This document shows positions 12,089-23,265 of a stretch of DNA of 64,000 nt, piece by piece. A model generated the notes under the pieces. It was not told the DNA's origin. It made no database searches and saw only the letters and a list, made by a program, of their open reading frames with translations. The number at the start of each line of letters is the position of its first letter. Within the stretch, counting starts at the first letter, position 1. A program made the position numbers and the translations under genes. This stretch comes from Muscardinus avellanarius. Taxonomy: Eukaryota; Chordata; Mammalia; Rodentia; Gliridae. The stretch lies in assembly GCA_963383645.1 (NCBI GenBank), contig OY726561.1:136212404-136276403 (forward strand), in the 5' to 3' direction.

Positions 12089-12271
12089 TAAGCTGGGGAC
12101 TGAACCCAGAGGCACTCTGCCTTAGAGCGACACCCCAGCCCCATTTTATTTCCTATTTGGAAACAGGGAGATGAGAGTCTCCCCGCTTGCTGAGGCCGTC
12201 CTCCAACCTGTGATCCTCCTGTCTCAGCCTCCCAACCACTGGGATTACAGGTGTGCGCCACCAGCCTGGCT
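12089..12271 (-). mobile_element. Dimeric SINE, group a
   Basis: 'agctggggactgaacccaga' to 'gcgccaccagcctggct'; ends about 190 bp before the 30-bp minisatellite. Confidence 0.9.
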
Positions 12272-12461
12272 TAAACGTCTCAAGTAATTTGCTAAAAGTG
12301 ACTAAGTGCAACCTAAGAAAGTGTTTCAGGTGTGTGTGCGCGTGTGCGTGTGCATGCTCATCGGGTGTGGTTGGTAACAGGTGGGAGGGCTCTGCATTAG
12401 GACCTGCGTGTTTGAGGTTTACTCTATCTCCGTGCATCCCAAGTGTTTCTGCGTTACTCTC

Positions 12462-12671
12462 CTCACGTACAAGATGGCGCTCCTTGACGTGCTCACGTAC
12501 AAGATGGCGCCCCTTGACGTGTTCACGTACAAGATGGCGCCCCTTGACGTGCTCACGTACAAGATGGCGCCCCTTGACGTGCTCACGTACAAGATGGCGC
12601 CCCTTGATGTGCTCACGTACAAGATGGCGCCCCTTGACTTGCTCACGTACAAGGTGGCGCTCCTTGATGTG
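12462..12671. repeat. Minisatellite, 7 x 30 bp, CpG-rich with YY1-like motif
   Basis: Seven head-to-tail copies with an exact 30-bp period start at 12462, 12492, 12522, 12552, 12582, 12612 and 12642. Each unit reads ctcacgtacaag, atggcgcc, then ccttgacgtg, with only a few substitutions between copies. Each carries three CpGs, CAAGATGGCGC (close to the YY1 consensus) and TGACGTG (CRE/ACGT-type core). A 30-bp period is ten codons, so long artificial ORFs appear on both strands. Confidence 0.97.
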
Positions 12672-12975
12672 CAGTGGGGTTGAACTGGCACAGCAGTGCA
12701 GTGTGTATACACGCGCTACATAATTCTCAACATTATTTATTTTAGTCAGTACTGGGGATTTGCATGTTTTTGGATTAAAAACCAAACCCACAGGACAGTA
12801 GGTCATTTAGATATCATTGATTGCAGTCAGTAATAACACTTATTCTTAGGTGATTATTGTGTATAGGGGCCTGGGCTGTGTTTTTGGTGACTAAAGCAGA
12901 TAAAGATGCCTGCCCTCACGGAACTGTTCCTTTTGGCAGAGAGCTGAGAGATTGGCTTCAGAAAAGCATTCAGTA

Positions 12976-13184
12976 AGTCCGGCGTGGTGGCGCACGCTTG
13001 TAATCCCCGCGCTTGGGAGGCTGAGACAGGAGGATCGCACAGGTTCGAAGCCAGCCTCAGCTACTTAGTGAGGCTCTCAGCAACTTAGTGAGACCCTGTT
13101 TCCAAATAAAATATAAAATAGGTCTGGGAGTATAGCCCGGAGGTAGAAGATCCCCTGGGTTCCCCCCCAGTACCACACACACGC
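12976..13184 (+). mobile_element. Dimeric SINE, group c
   Basis: 'ggcgtggtggcgcacgcttg' to 'cccagtaccacacac'; imperfect flanking repeats around aagcattcagt / aaggcattcggt. Confidence 0.95.
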
Positions 13185-13511
13185 AAAGGCATTCGGTGAC
13201 CTGGACTGGGCTGCCGAGGTGGCTCTGTGGCTCACCCTCTTGCTGGCCTGGAGGAGGGGTCACATTGTGCACTCTTCTTTGTGGTTTGGGCCCCTGGACA
13301 TAGCAGTTAGCTGTGAAATCAGCGGGGACGAGAATGTCAGATGGGCCGGTTACCCCAGCTCCGGGAGAACCGCCCCTGTGGTCCTGTGTGAGCTGGCCAG
13401 ATCATTTCTTCTATAGGTCAGGGGCCAATGGCAAATCATTTCCAAATGATTCTGGCACTACTCAGGGGTGCCTTGTGTTTTATGCTGTAGTACTGAGATT
13501 ACAGGTTAGGG

Positions 13512-13709
13512 GTTTTCTTTATGGTTCTGGGGATTGAATCCAGGGGTATTCTACCTCTGAGCTATATTCCCAACCTATTTTATTTTTTATTTTGAAACAG
13601 GGTCTAACAAAGTTGCTGAGGGTCTCACTAAGTTGCTAAGACTGGCCTCGAACCTGTGATTAGCTTCCCAAGTACTGTAATTACGGGAGATGTTCGTTGC
13701 CATCTGGCT
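13512..13709 (-). mobile_element. Dimeric SINE, group a, diverged
   Basis: First of five consecutive antisense copies; 'ggttctggggattgaatcca' to 'ttgccatctggctt'. Confidence 0.9.
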
Positions 13710-13710
13710 T

Positions 13711-13849
13711 CTTTTTTTTTTTGTGGTACTGGGGATTGAACCTAGGAGTGCTATATTACTGAGCCACATTCTCCTCCCTTTTTAACTTTATTTTGAGACA
13801 AGTTTGGCTTTAAACTTGTCATCCTCCTGCCTCAGATTGCACCTGGCAT
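13711..13849 (-). mobile_element. SINE, group a, internally deleted
   Basis: 'ggtactggggattgaaccta' to 'gcctcagattgcacctggc'. Confidence 0.87.
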
Positions 13850-13852
13850 TCA

Positions 13853-14059
13853 CTTTTTTTTTTGGTGCAGAGAAATGAACCCAGGGGCATTCTACCTGTG
13901 AGCTACACCCCCCTCCTCAATTATATTTTTTATTTTGAAACAGGTTTTCATTAAGTTGCGGAGGACTTCACTAAGTTGCTGGGGCTGGCAGCCAACTTGT
14001 GATCCTCCAGTCTCAGCCTCCTAATCACTGGGAGTAAGGTGTATGCCACCACACCGGCT
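13853..14059 (-). mobile_element. Dimeric SINE, group a
   Basis: 'gaacccaggggcattctacc' to 'tgccaccacaccggctc'. Confidence 0.9.
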
Positions 14060-14061
14060 CC

Positions 14062-14301
14062 TATTTTTTATTTTTTTATTTTTTTTATTTTTTTGTGTGT
14101 GTGGTACTGGGGTGGAACCCAGAGGCCTTTTACCTCCGGGCTATACTCCCAGACTTATTTTATACTTTATTTGGAAACAGGGCCTCCCTAAGCTGCTGAG
14201 AGCCTCACTAAGTAGCTGAGGCTGGCTTCGAACCTGTGCGATCCTCCGGTCTCAGCCTCGCAAGCGCGGGGATTACAAGCGTGCGCCACCACGCCCGGCT
14301 C
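14062..14301 (-). mobile_element. Dimeric SINE, group c
   Basis: Long T-rich tail, 'ctatactcccagacttattt', ending 'ccaccacgcccggct'; CpG well kept. Confidence 0.94.
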
Positions 14302-14302
14302 C

Positions 14303-14420
14303 GATTTTTTAACTTGAAGCAGGGCCTCACTAAGTCGCTGAAGCTGGCCTGTAGCCTGTGGTCCTCTGTCTCAGCCTCCCACACACTAAGATTCCAGGAG
14401 TGCTCCATAACGCCTGGCTC
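14303..14420 (-). mobile_element. SINE fragment (B1 arm)
   Basis: 'gaagcagggcctcactaagt' to 'ccataacgcctggct'; ID arm absent. Confidence 0.87.
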
Positions 14421-15094
14421 TGGCTTTTCCTCTTGCTTCCCATCCCTGGCAAGCACGTTTAACCTCTCTGTGGTTGGTACAGATCGGCTCTGGGGAGCTC
14501 CTCTCTGCACTTCTGTTAGGTGATGTGAGCTCACTGGACGCGCAGTCTCGCTTCCTGACCCTGCTAGGGTCCAGCCGGCTCAAGCTCCACGCTGCGGCTG
14601 CAGTGTTTTCAGACGGTGGGAGTGACTGCGCCATTTGAGTTGCTGTGGGGCTTGTTGCCCACTTTTTGAACTGTGAGGAAGACATGCCCTTTTCCTGTAG
14701 TCCAGCATTTGTAATTCCGTGTCTTATGATTAAATTTTAGGTCTCAGCTAATTTTCTAGATACAATTTGTAGCTCGATTTGTTAGATTCCAGCAAAAAGT
14801 TATTTTTATTTATTTCAGCGTATTGGTTTCCATAAACTGGAAACATCTGAAATAAGTGCTTATTTTCTTTTAGGATCTATTAAAGTATACGCTGTGATTT
14901 AATAAGTATTATGTGATTCCCCCCTTTGATTATAGTGGCTCTAATACCAGTATTCTCAGGACCTAGAAGATTATCTTGACTAAATGAATTTCTAAAGTTT
15001 TGACTGGCATATGGACACTGTGGATGATATCATAGAATAATGATGTTTTGGCTGGAACTTGGAAACCGCAGATGATATCACAGAATAATGGAAT

Positions 15095-15280
15095 TTTGTG
15101 GCCGAGGGAGGCCGTTAACGTCATCTGGTCTAACTCTTTGTTTTGTAGTTGAGAAATTGATGCTAGAGAGAGTGGTTAAGTAATTGACGGTCAGGGGTCA
15201 CTCAGCTACGCAGTAGAAGAGCCAGGAAGAGAAGTCAGAACCTTGAACTGCGGTTCTGTCTCCACACTTCCTGAACCGAT
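15095..15280 (-). repeat. MIR-like remnant
   Basis: The order of 'gttgagaaattgatgctaga', 'ggttaagtaattgacggtca' and 'agaagagccaggaagag' is that of an antisense MIR. Confidence 0.6.
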
Positions 15281-15309
15281 TCCTGACATTTTTGTTAAAA
15301 CCCATCTGC

Positions 15310-15756
15310 TTTTTTTATTTTTTTTATTTTTCTTGTGGCACTAGGGGATGAACCTAGGGATATTCTGTCTTCAAGCTGTACTTCGCTCCCCTACCCCTAT
15401 TGTATTTTATTTATTTGTTTATTTTTTGTGTTATTGGGGATGGAACTAAGGGCCAAGGGGTTTTCTACCTCCAGGCTATCCTCCCAGACCTATTTTATAT
15501 TTTATTTGGAAACGGGGTCTCATTAAGTTGCAAAGGGCCTCACTAAGTAGCTGAGGCTAGCGCTTCAAACCTGTACCATCTTCCTGTCTCAGCCGCCCAA
15601 GTACTAGGATTACAAGTGTGCACCGCCACGCCAGGCTCCCTATTTTATTTTCAAACAGGATTTCGATGAATTGCTGAGGCTGTCCTCAAACCTGCAATCC
15701 TCCTCTCTTGGCCTTCCAAGTACTGGGATTACCAGCATCTGCCGCCATGTCTGACT
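15310..15756 (-). mobile_element. Dimeric SINE, group a, split by a nested SINE
   Basis: ID part about 15310-15400, B1 part 15638-15756; interrupted by the group c copy between them, with ccctat-ttatttt-type direct repeats. Confidence 0.9.
15411..15637 (-). mobile_element. Nested dimeric SINE, group c
   Basis: 'ctccaggctatcctcccaga' to 'accgccacgccaggct' inside the previous element. Confidence 0.93.
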
Positions 15757-16633
15757 TAAAATTCATCTTTGATATAGTTTCTTTTTACCAGCAGCCAGCC
15801 ATTCATGCATGTATTTGGGTAGCTACAAAAACGGGAAGGCCCCAGCCCTGCATGTAGGGTGTGCAGAGTGGCGGGAAGATGGAATTGTGAGCACTCGTTC
15901 TTTATAAATTGGACAGCTTGCTGATTTGGCACGAATCAACTGTAATTGCAGCCGTGGAAAAACAATAGTTAACATTTAAAGTCACTTGGGTAAAACTTTG
16001 AGCCATTGAATTACTAGAACTTGAGCCCAGAAGGCCAGCTCATGAAGAACGCAGGCCTGGAATTAAGTTCAGATTTAAGATTATGTAGGGCAGTAGATTT
16101 TTCTGGATGGGTCTTTAGTATTTTTGCAGGAATAATTTTAGTTTTTCAGCATGGGATTTTGTTTAAAAATAATATTATGAACAAATGTCACACATTCTAA
16201 CGAGAGCAGCATTCCTACACTGGTGGAATTGGCACTGAGAAAGTTAAGTCTGGTTAATTTAATTAAAGAGCCAAAGTGTTTTTTCTCCTAAATTAGAATA
16301 AAAACACCCGAGCAGCGGGTGACAGGATGTTCTGCTGTCATCGTAATGTGTACTCCTCAGTGGGAAATGGTTCTCTCCTGTTAGGAACAGAAGTTCATTA
16401 GTCTCCACTGCTTTGCAGTGGCTCTTCCAGGGACGCTGTGATTGGTGTGTGTTCTGAGACTCTGTTTCTTTGCATCTGACCAGAATTTATCAGGAAGTAG
16501 AATTCCTTGCCTACTCCGGAGTCCCTGCCACCTGTGGGTGTCCGTGTGATCTCGGTGGCAAGCTGGGCAGTCAGAGGGCTCCCTTCTCCTCCTGCCCAGT
16601 TGTCACTGTTGCTTGTGGAGACTCCACGCTGGT

Positions 16634-16662
16634 CCCCTCCCTCCCTCCCTCCCTCCCTCCCC
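16634..16662. repeat. (CCCT)n microsatellite
   Basis: About seven ccct units just before a minus-strand SINE. Confidence 0.9.
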
Positions 16663-16668
16663 TCATCT

Positions 16669-16861
16669 CTTTTTTGTGTACTGTGGGTGGAACCCAGGGG
16701 CAGTCTACCTCTGAGCTGCACCCTGGCCCTATTTTTTAGTCTTTATTTTGATACAGGGTCTCACTGAGTTGCAAAGGGCCTCTCTAAGTAGGTGTGAGGT
16801 TGAATATGAACATGATCCTCCTGTCTCAGCCTCCCAAATGCTGGGATTACCACGCCCGGCT
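16669..16861 (-). mobile_element. Dimeric SINE, group a
   Basis: 'ggtggaacccaggggcagtc' to 'accacgcccggct', with a damaged B1 middle. Confidence 0.9.
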
Positions 16862-16993
16862 AGGTCTTCTCTTTTGACTTCTCTTTGTGGTTCGCAGTAC
16901 TTTGCCACATTTTTCTTTTTTATATATCTGGTTATTTTAAAGAAAAGTTGGAGGGAAGGGATTTTAGTCATTATACCAAAGATAATGTCTTTA

Positions 16994-16995
<2 letters not shown>

Positions 16996-17034
<39 letters not shown>
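16996..17034. repeat. (GT)n microsatellite
   Basis: About 19 GT units directly at the tail of the minus-strand SINE that follows. Confidence 0.97.
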
Positions 17035-17035
<1 letters not shown>

Positions 17036-17234
17036 GTAGTTCTGGGGATTGGACCCAGGGGCATTCTACCGCTGAGCTGCAACCTAGCCCTATTTTTTAT
17101 TCCTTATTTTGTAACAGCATCTCAGTAAGTTGTGGAGGGCCTCACTAAAAAGCTGAGGTTGGCCACGAACCTGTGCTCCTCCAGTTTCAGCCTCACAAAT
17201 ACTGGGATAACAAGAATGCTTCACCATGCCTGGA
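17034..17234 (-). mobile_element. Dimeric SINE, group a
   Basis: Tail replaced by a GT array; 'ggacccaggggcattctacc' to 'tcaccatgcctgga'; short direct repeat tttacaa on both sides. Confidence 0.92.
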
Positions 17235-17248
17235 TTTACAAATGAAAT

Positions 17249-17323
17249 TTTTATTTTTTATTTTTGGTGCTGGGGATTGAACCAGGGGCATTCTACCTCT
17301 GAGCTATACCCCCAGCCCCCCCC
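17249..17323 (-). mobile_element. SINE fragment (ID arm)
   Basis: 'ggtgctggggattgaaccag' to 'gagctatacccccagccc'; followed directly by another copy. Confidence 0.87.
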
Positions 17324-17521
17324 TTTTTTATGGTATTAGGAATTGCACCAGGGGCATTCTACCTTCAAGCTATATCCCCAGCCCAATTTTTATTATTCAG
17401 AAACACTGTCTCATTAGGTTGATGAGAGTCAGTACTTGCTGAGGCTGTCCTCAAACCTATAATCCTCCTGTCTCAGCCTCGCAAGTACTGGGGATTACAG
17501 GCATGCGTCACTGTGCCCAAC
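17324..17521 (-). mobile_element. Dimeric SINE, group a
   Basis: 'ggtattaggaattgcaccag' to 'cactgtgcccaact'. Confidence 0.9.
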
Positions 17522-17536
17522 TAAAAATGAATAACA

Positions 17537-17962
17537 ATTTTTTTCTGGTACTGGGGATGGAACCCAGGGCTCTCTTACCTCCAAGCTATACCCATTCCTA
17601 TTTTTATTCTTTTCTTTTCTTTAGTGGTACTGGGGTTCCTGGAAGCCCTTCTACCTCCGGGCTACACTCCCAGACCTATTTTTTTTACATTTTTATTTGG
17701 AAACAGGGTCTCCTAAGCTAGCGCGTGCGGCTGGCTTCGAACCTGCACAATCCTCCTGTCTCTGCCTCCCAAGCTCGGGGATTACAAGCAGGCGCCACCA
17801 TGCCCGCCACCACGCCCGACTTTATTCTTTATTTTGAAACAAGGTCTCACTAAGTTGCAGAGGGCCTCACAGATTTCAGCAACAGGCCACGAACCTGCAA
17901 TCCTCCTGTCTCAGCCTCTCAAATATTTGGATTACAAGTGTGTGTGCACCACCATGCCCAGC
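17537..17962 (-). mobile_element. Dimeric SINE, group a, split by a nested SINE
   Basis: ID part 17537-17602, B1 part 17821-17962; the group d copy sits between the two copies of tttattcttt. Confidence 0.93.
17613..17820 (-). mobile_element. Nested dimeric SINE, group d
   Basis: 'gttcctggaagcccttctac' ID arm and short B1 arm; flanked by tttattcttt at 17603-17612 and 17821-17830. Confidence 0.95.
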
Positions 17963-18107
17963 TTACAAATGAACCTTTTAAAAATGTTGTCACAGGAGGG
18001 TTTTTTCCAGCTCTTTACCAGTCTTCATGTATTTTTTTAAGGCACGAATTGGATTTTTGTTTTAGTTGCTGTAATTTGTATGTTTTTTCTTTTCTTTCTT
18101 TTTAAAT

Positions 18108-18296
18108 TTATTTTTTTAATGTTACTGGGGATTTGAACCCAGGGACATTCTACCTTCAGCTATACTCCCAGCCCTTTTCTATATTTTGTTTGAAAACAGG
18201 GGTCTCACTATGTTGCTGAGGATGTCCTTGAACCTGTGATTCTCCTATCAGCCTCTCAAGTGCTGGGATTACATTTGTGTGCCACCACGCTTGGCT
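18108..18296 (-). mobile_element. Dimeric SINE, group a
   Basis: 'gatttgaacccagggacatt' to 'gccaccacgcttggct'. Confidence 0.92.
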
Positions 18297-18471
18297 CTTG
18301 GCTTATATATTTTCTTAAACATGTTTTTGGAAGTTTCTCTATGTTTTGTAGGAAACTTAAGGAAAAGATAAAAAGCATACAATAAAAGTCATCCATAATT
18401 CATCATTTATAATTAGCTACTGTTAATAGTTTTTGGTCTTTCCTTTTTTAAAAATGGAACACACATAATGA

Positions 18472-18473
<2 letters not shown>

Positions 18474-18524
<51 letters not shown>
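18474..18524. repeat. (TA)n microsatellite
   Basis: About 25 uninterrupted TA units. Confidence 0.97.
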
Positions 18525-18528
<4 letters not shown>

Positions 18529-18710
18529 AATTTCCTGGACATTTATTAAACCCCTGCAGTTTAAGTTCCAGGCATTTTTGAAATTTTGTTGTATCTAGTT
18601 TGTATCTTGCCCATCTTCATTTAATGTTACATTTTAGACAAAACCCATTTTATTATCATTTATTTGTAGCAACTTTGTTTATGGCTTCCTGTCCCACAAA
18701 CACCTCCCTC

Positions 18711-18886
18711 CCCACTGGGGATGGAACCCAGGGGTATTCTACCTTGACCTACACCACCAGCCCTGTTTTTTATTCTTTATTTTGAAACAGGGTCTCACTG
18801 AGTTGTAGAGATTGGCCACAAGCCCATGAACCGTCTGTCAGCCTCCTGAGTACTGGGATGATCGATCTGTGCCACCATATCAAGCT
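18711..18886 (-). mobile_element. Dimeric SINE, group a, B1 arm shortened
   Basis: 'ctggggatggaacccagggg' to 'ccaccatatcaagct'. Confidence 0.9.
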
Positions 18887-18897
18887 TCCTCTTCTTT

Positions 18898-19111
18898 GTT
18901 TTTTCTTTTTGAGGTGCTGGGGATGGAACCCAGGGGCATTCTACCTCCAAGCTACACCCTCAGCCCAATTTTTTATTCTTTGTTTTGAAACAGGGTCTCA
19001 CCAAGTTGCAGAGGGCCTCACTAAGTAGCCGAGGCTGGTCACGAACCTGCGATCTTCATGTCTCGGCCTCCCAAGTACTGAGATTGCAATTGTGCTCCAC
19101 CATACCTGGCT
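18898..19111 (-). mobile_element. Dimeric SINE, group a
   Basis: 'gatggaacccaggggcattc' to 'ctccaccatacctggct'. Confidence 0.93.
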
Positions 19112-19170
19112 CTCCTGTTCCGTTTTCAGTCACTGTTTTCCGTCACTAAATCTGTCTTTAAAGCGGTGCC

Positions 19171-19335
19171 CAGCTGGGCATGGTGGTGCATGCTTATAAC
19201 CGCAGTACTTTGGGGGCTGAGAGAGGAGGATCTCAGCCCCAGGAACTTAGTGAGACCCTGTCTCCAAATAATAAAATAAAAAGGCTGAGGGTGTAACTTG
19301 GAGGTAGAATTGAGTTCATTTTCTACTACCGTACA
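19171..19335 (+). mobile_element. Dimeric SINE, group a, degraded
   Basis: 'cagctgggcatggtggtgca' to a mutated ID arm 'ggctgagggtgtaacttgg'. Confidence 0.88.
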
Positions 19336-20149
19336 CATAAGGGAGTGTATAGAGCATGGGTGAACAGGGGGTGATTTAAATGAGAAGGGTGTCATTGCTT
19401 GGGGTAAAACCTCTTCTCTAAAGAGAAAACGCTGAAAAGTATCGTTCGTTCTTATGAATGTATTGTAGCTCATGGGTCAGTGCTCTATTGCTGGTCATTT
19501 ATATTATTTTCTTCAATTTAAAGTATTATCTTTTTACATAAAATTAGTGTTTATCTTTGATTTTCCTAGGAAGGATTTTTATTATTGAAATTAGTGGGTC
19601 AACGAATGTAAATATTTACAAAACTTTATATATAGTCACAAATTGCTTGCTGTGCCCACCCGACATCCAGTAGTGTACTTAAAGAACATAAGCATTTCTG
19701 TTATAAAGTCAAATGTACTCCTAAAAACCCTTCAAGATTGTTATTCCCCAAAAATAGCAGTACTTATTGGAAAAACTAGGTCGTGGGCAGACCTCTCAAG
19801 ACGTCTGCCATTTTCAAACCAGAGTACTAACAAAAGCATAATTGGTACCTTCTGAGATAACTTGGGCAGCCTGGTCAAGTCACATAGGGGGCGGTGGAAA
19901 TGGCAGGCCTGCGAGGTCTCGGGACAGCGGGGACAAAGTGGTCTGTAGGAGACTGGGGCGGCTGTCAAGGTGGGCACACCGCCAGCGCCGCTGGCCCAGA
20001 GCCCTGCAGGGGCTACCTGCGCTCACTGCGAAGGGAGCCGGGTGCGGAGCCATGGCCAGCGCTGTTGGAGCCCAGCCCAGCGGAGCGGAGCTGAGTGAGC
20101 ACTTCTGTTCCCTTCCTGCGCTTCCCGTCCCTTGCGGTCAGTGCTTGTG

Positions 20150-20164
20150 AACCCCCCCCCCCCC
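20150..20164. repeat. C homopolymer run
   Basis: A run of about 13 C residues within this interval in intron 1. Confidence 0.85.
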
Positions 20165-20300
20165 AACACGTGTAGATGTGACACACATTCCAAGTTCTCC
20201 TGGCATTGTGATTTAATAGCACAGATGCTATTTACGAATTTAGTAGTTGACAATTTCAATATAATTTGAATATTTTCTTTAAAGAAATTAGAATCCTTTC

Positions 20301-20511
20301 AAGCGGGCATGGTGGCGCACGCTTGTAATCTCAGCATTCGGGAGGCTGAGACTGGAGGATCGCGGTTCACAGACAGCCTCAGCTACTTAGTGAACCCTCT
20401 GCAACTCAGTGAGACCCGGTTTTAAAATAAAGAATAAAAAAAAGGGCAGGGGGTGTAGCTCGGAGGTCAAATGCCCTTGGGTTCCACCCCCAGACCTGCA
20501 AAAAAAAAAAA
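20301..20511 (+). mobile_element. Dimeric SINE, group b
   Basis: 'gggcagggggtgtagctcgg' ID arm, tail 'cagacctgc' plus A-run; direct repeats agaatcctttc / agaatgctttc at 20290-20300 and 20512-20522. Confidence 0.95.
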
Positions 20512-20631
20512 AGAATGCTTTCTATCTGAGAATAACTACCTTAGATGCTAAAAATGTCTACTTCAAAACAAATGTTTTCAAACCCTGTAGTCAGAAAAGA
20601 GCAACTATGTTTAATGATTGTATTCAATTTC

Positions 20632-20850
20632 TTTTTCTTTTTTTTTTTTTGTGGTACTGGGGATGAAACCCAGGGGCATTCTACCTCCAAACTACACCCC
20701 TAGCCCTATTTTTAATTCTTTACTTTGAAACGGGTCTCACTGAGATGCGGAGGGCCTCAGTAAGTAGCCGAGGCTGTCTATGAACCGCGATCCTCCTGTC
20801 TCCGCCTCCTGAGTGCTGGGATCACAAGCGTGCGCCACCGCACGTGGCTT
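20632..20850 (-). mobile_element. Dimeric SINE, group a/b
   Basis: Antisense copy with direct repeats tgtattcaatttc / tgtattcagtttc at 20619-20631 and 20851-20863. Confidence 0.95.
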
Positions 20851-21054
20851 TGTATTCAGTTTCAGTAACTCAGTCTAGGTTAGTTAATTTCGAACATAAG
20901 TTATTTTGGTGTCAGTAGGTGTATAGCAGATTATAAATATTTATTTGTTGCTGTTAGAGCATCATTTTGTAGTGTCACTGGTAGGCGTGACTTCATTCAG
21001 GATTACGCGGCATTCACTTAAAGTACCAGAGAAGACAAGCATTAGACATGAGTG

Positions 21055-21264
21055 TTTATTTTTTGTAGTACTGGGGATGGAAGCCAGGGGCATTCTAACT
21101 CTGAGCACTATCCCCAGCCCAATTTTTCATTCTGTATTTTGGAACAGGGTCTCACTAAGTTGCACAGGGCCTCACTAAGTTGGTGAGGTTGGCTGTGAGC
21201 CTGCGATCCTCCCATTTGAGCCTCCTGAGTACTGGGATTACGTGTGCACCACCACGCCTGGCTC
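21055..21264 (-). mobile_element. Dimeric SINE, group a
   Basis: 'ggggatggaagccaggggca' to 'caccacgcctggct'. Confidence 0.93.
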
Positions 21265-21650
21265 CAAGATGGGGTGTTTTCTAAATAGGGTGTGTATTTC
21301 AGACACACAGGCGGGTGGGAGAAGGACAAGGATATGGTAGAGGCCTGTAAGAAGAAAGTGAAGATATGATGTGTATAGTAGACTGGGAGATACAAGAAGA
21401 TCACAGGCACTGGAGGCGGCGTGAGTCCAGCGGTAAGCTGGTGTTGCAGTGATGGGGTAAACTGAAGGGCGCTCGTCGAGGTAGTACCTTCAGGACTTTG
21501 GAGTAGAGCCATTTGCATGTTGCTCCAGTCCATCCATATGGCTTCCTAGGGCATGAATGAAGGTTGTCATTGACAAAAGAATATGAGAGGGCAGGTTGGT
21601 TTTAAGGACATCACGAGTTATAGGAGGGAGATGTATAGACATTTTATCAA

Positions 21651-21850
21651 TTAGCTGGCCATGGTGGCATACACCTGTAATCCTAGGACCTGGGAAGCGG
21701 AGACTGGAGAATCAAAGGTTCAGAGCCAACTCCAGCAGCTTCGGGGATCCTCAGCAACTGAGTGAGACCCTGTTCCAAAACAAGAAATAAAAAGGGCTGG
21801 GGCTATAGCTCAGAGGTAGAATGCCCTGTGTCTAATCTCTAGTACTGGGG
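21651..21850 (+). mobile_element. Dimeric SINE, group a
   Basis: 'tagctggccatggtggcata' to ID arm 'gggctggggctatagctcag'. Confidence 0.92.
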
Positions 21851-22810
21851 GAGCGGGCGGGAACATAAAAGACAGAAATTTCATAAACTGGCTCCAGAGT
21901 CCTCAGTGAACAAAGTAGCACAGGTATTGGGAAGGAAGGCTAGAGGTAACAGCGTGATAGCATCATTCCAGAGGGAGCTGCACTTGGATACAGTGCCCAA
22001 GTGTCATCTTGGGTCCTGGGGGCCCTGTGGGTGCCCCCCGAAGGTGGGAGGGTGGGCCTTTGGGTGCCACCAGGCCAGGGAAAAGGTACACTTCAGGAGC
22101 ATGGGGAGGTTGGTGCATGTTAGAGTGGGTTAGGCCGATAGCCAGAAAGGGTCATTGGAGGGGATGAGGTGTGGGTGCCAGGGTGAGAGCCTGCCAGCAC
22201 AAGCTGAGGGCCAGGAAGGTTCTAGAAGCCAGGAAGGTTTCTAGAAGTTCTAGAAAGAGCTGAACTAGGCACTTCATTTGCCTTCAGCCGGGATGCCGTG
22301 GTACGTCCCAGGAGGATGCTCTCTGCTTCGGAACCATGGTTTTGTCAACGTGGGTTGATAGAACTAGAGAAAGCAGGAGCAATTTGGGGAGGACTAGCAG
22401 GAAGGGACTGGACCTCTTGGGCTCATTTTGTGAGCCAAGAGCTGAGAGAGTTCCTAGGGGCCTGAGCTATAAATTATGAGCACCGGCAGGCAAGGTCGAG
22501 TACAGCGGCGCCTTCTTCCTTGGCTCTGGTCTGATGGCCCACAGCGACCGACCGTTCACCTGGCTCCCCAGGCGGCGAGCTTGCTCAGCCCCTGGCGTTC
22601 TCAGGACTCTGCCTGTGTCCTGGAAAACTGAAACATTCATCATTGTTTTTGTTATTATTACCAGTAAGGACAGTAAAAAGGTTATTTTTGAGGAATAGAG
22701 TTTTAAAAATTTCACTATGGATGGTGTTTGAAGCTTAATTTGGACTATTCTAATACAATTAGATATTGCCAATGTTCTTTACAATTATTTTGAGGTTACA
22801 AAAGAGAGAT

Positions 22811-23037
22811 AAGCCAGGTGTGGTGGCACATGCTTAGAATCCCAGTACTTTGGAGACTGAGACAGGAGGATCACAGTTTCGCAGCCAGACTCAGCAATTT
22901 AGTGAGGCCCTCTGTAGCTTAGTGAGACCCTGTTTCAGAATAAAAAAATGAAATAGGGCTGGGTGTGTAGCTCAGGGGTAGAATGCCCTTGGGTTCAATT
23001 TCCAGTATCCCCCCCAAAAAAATAAAAATAAAAAAAG
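22811..23037 (+). mobile_element. Dimeric SINE, group a, full length
   Basis: 'agccaggtgtggtggcacat' to 'ttcaatttccagtatccc' with an A-rich tail. Confidence 0.95.
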
Positions 23038-23086
23038 GAGAAACTACTGAGCTCTCTTTTTCTAACTTAAAAAAGACAACAACAGT

Positions 23087-23265
23087 ACATGGGTGTGGTG
23101 GCGCATGGTTGTAATCCTGGTACTTGGGAGGCTGAGAATCACTGCCTCAGCTACTTAGTGAAGCACCCACAACTTAGTGAGACTCTGTTTATAATAAAGG
23201 GGAAAATAGGGCTGGGGGTGTAGCTCAGAGGTAGAGCGCCTCTGAGTTCAATCACCAGTTCTATA
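23087..23265 (+). mobile_element. Dimeric SINE, group a, B1 arm shortened
   Basis: 'gggtgtggtggcgcatggtt' to 'ttcaatcaccagttct'. Confidence 0.92.

Noticed and set aside
12462..12671. Regular repeats resembling a CRISPR array
   Set aside because: The 30-bp units are contiguous with no unique spacers, and the genome is mammalian.
12153..12806. Long ORFs on both strands with a repeated peptide over the minisatellite
   Set aside because: The 30-bp period is divisible by three, so any frame that is open in one unit stays open. No start context, splice support or related protein; the ends run into a SINE.
19880..20150. GC-rich stretch considered as RYK exon 1 or an upstream exon
   Set aside because: No reading frame gives the expected signal peptide or the end of exon 1 before LDAELYY, and no suitable donor in phase 1. 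The same holds for 26950-27110 and 32395-32580.
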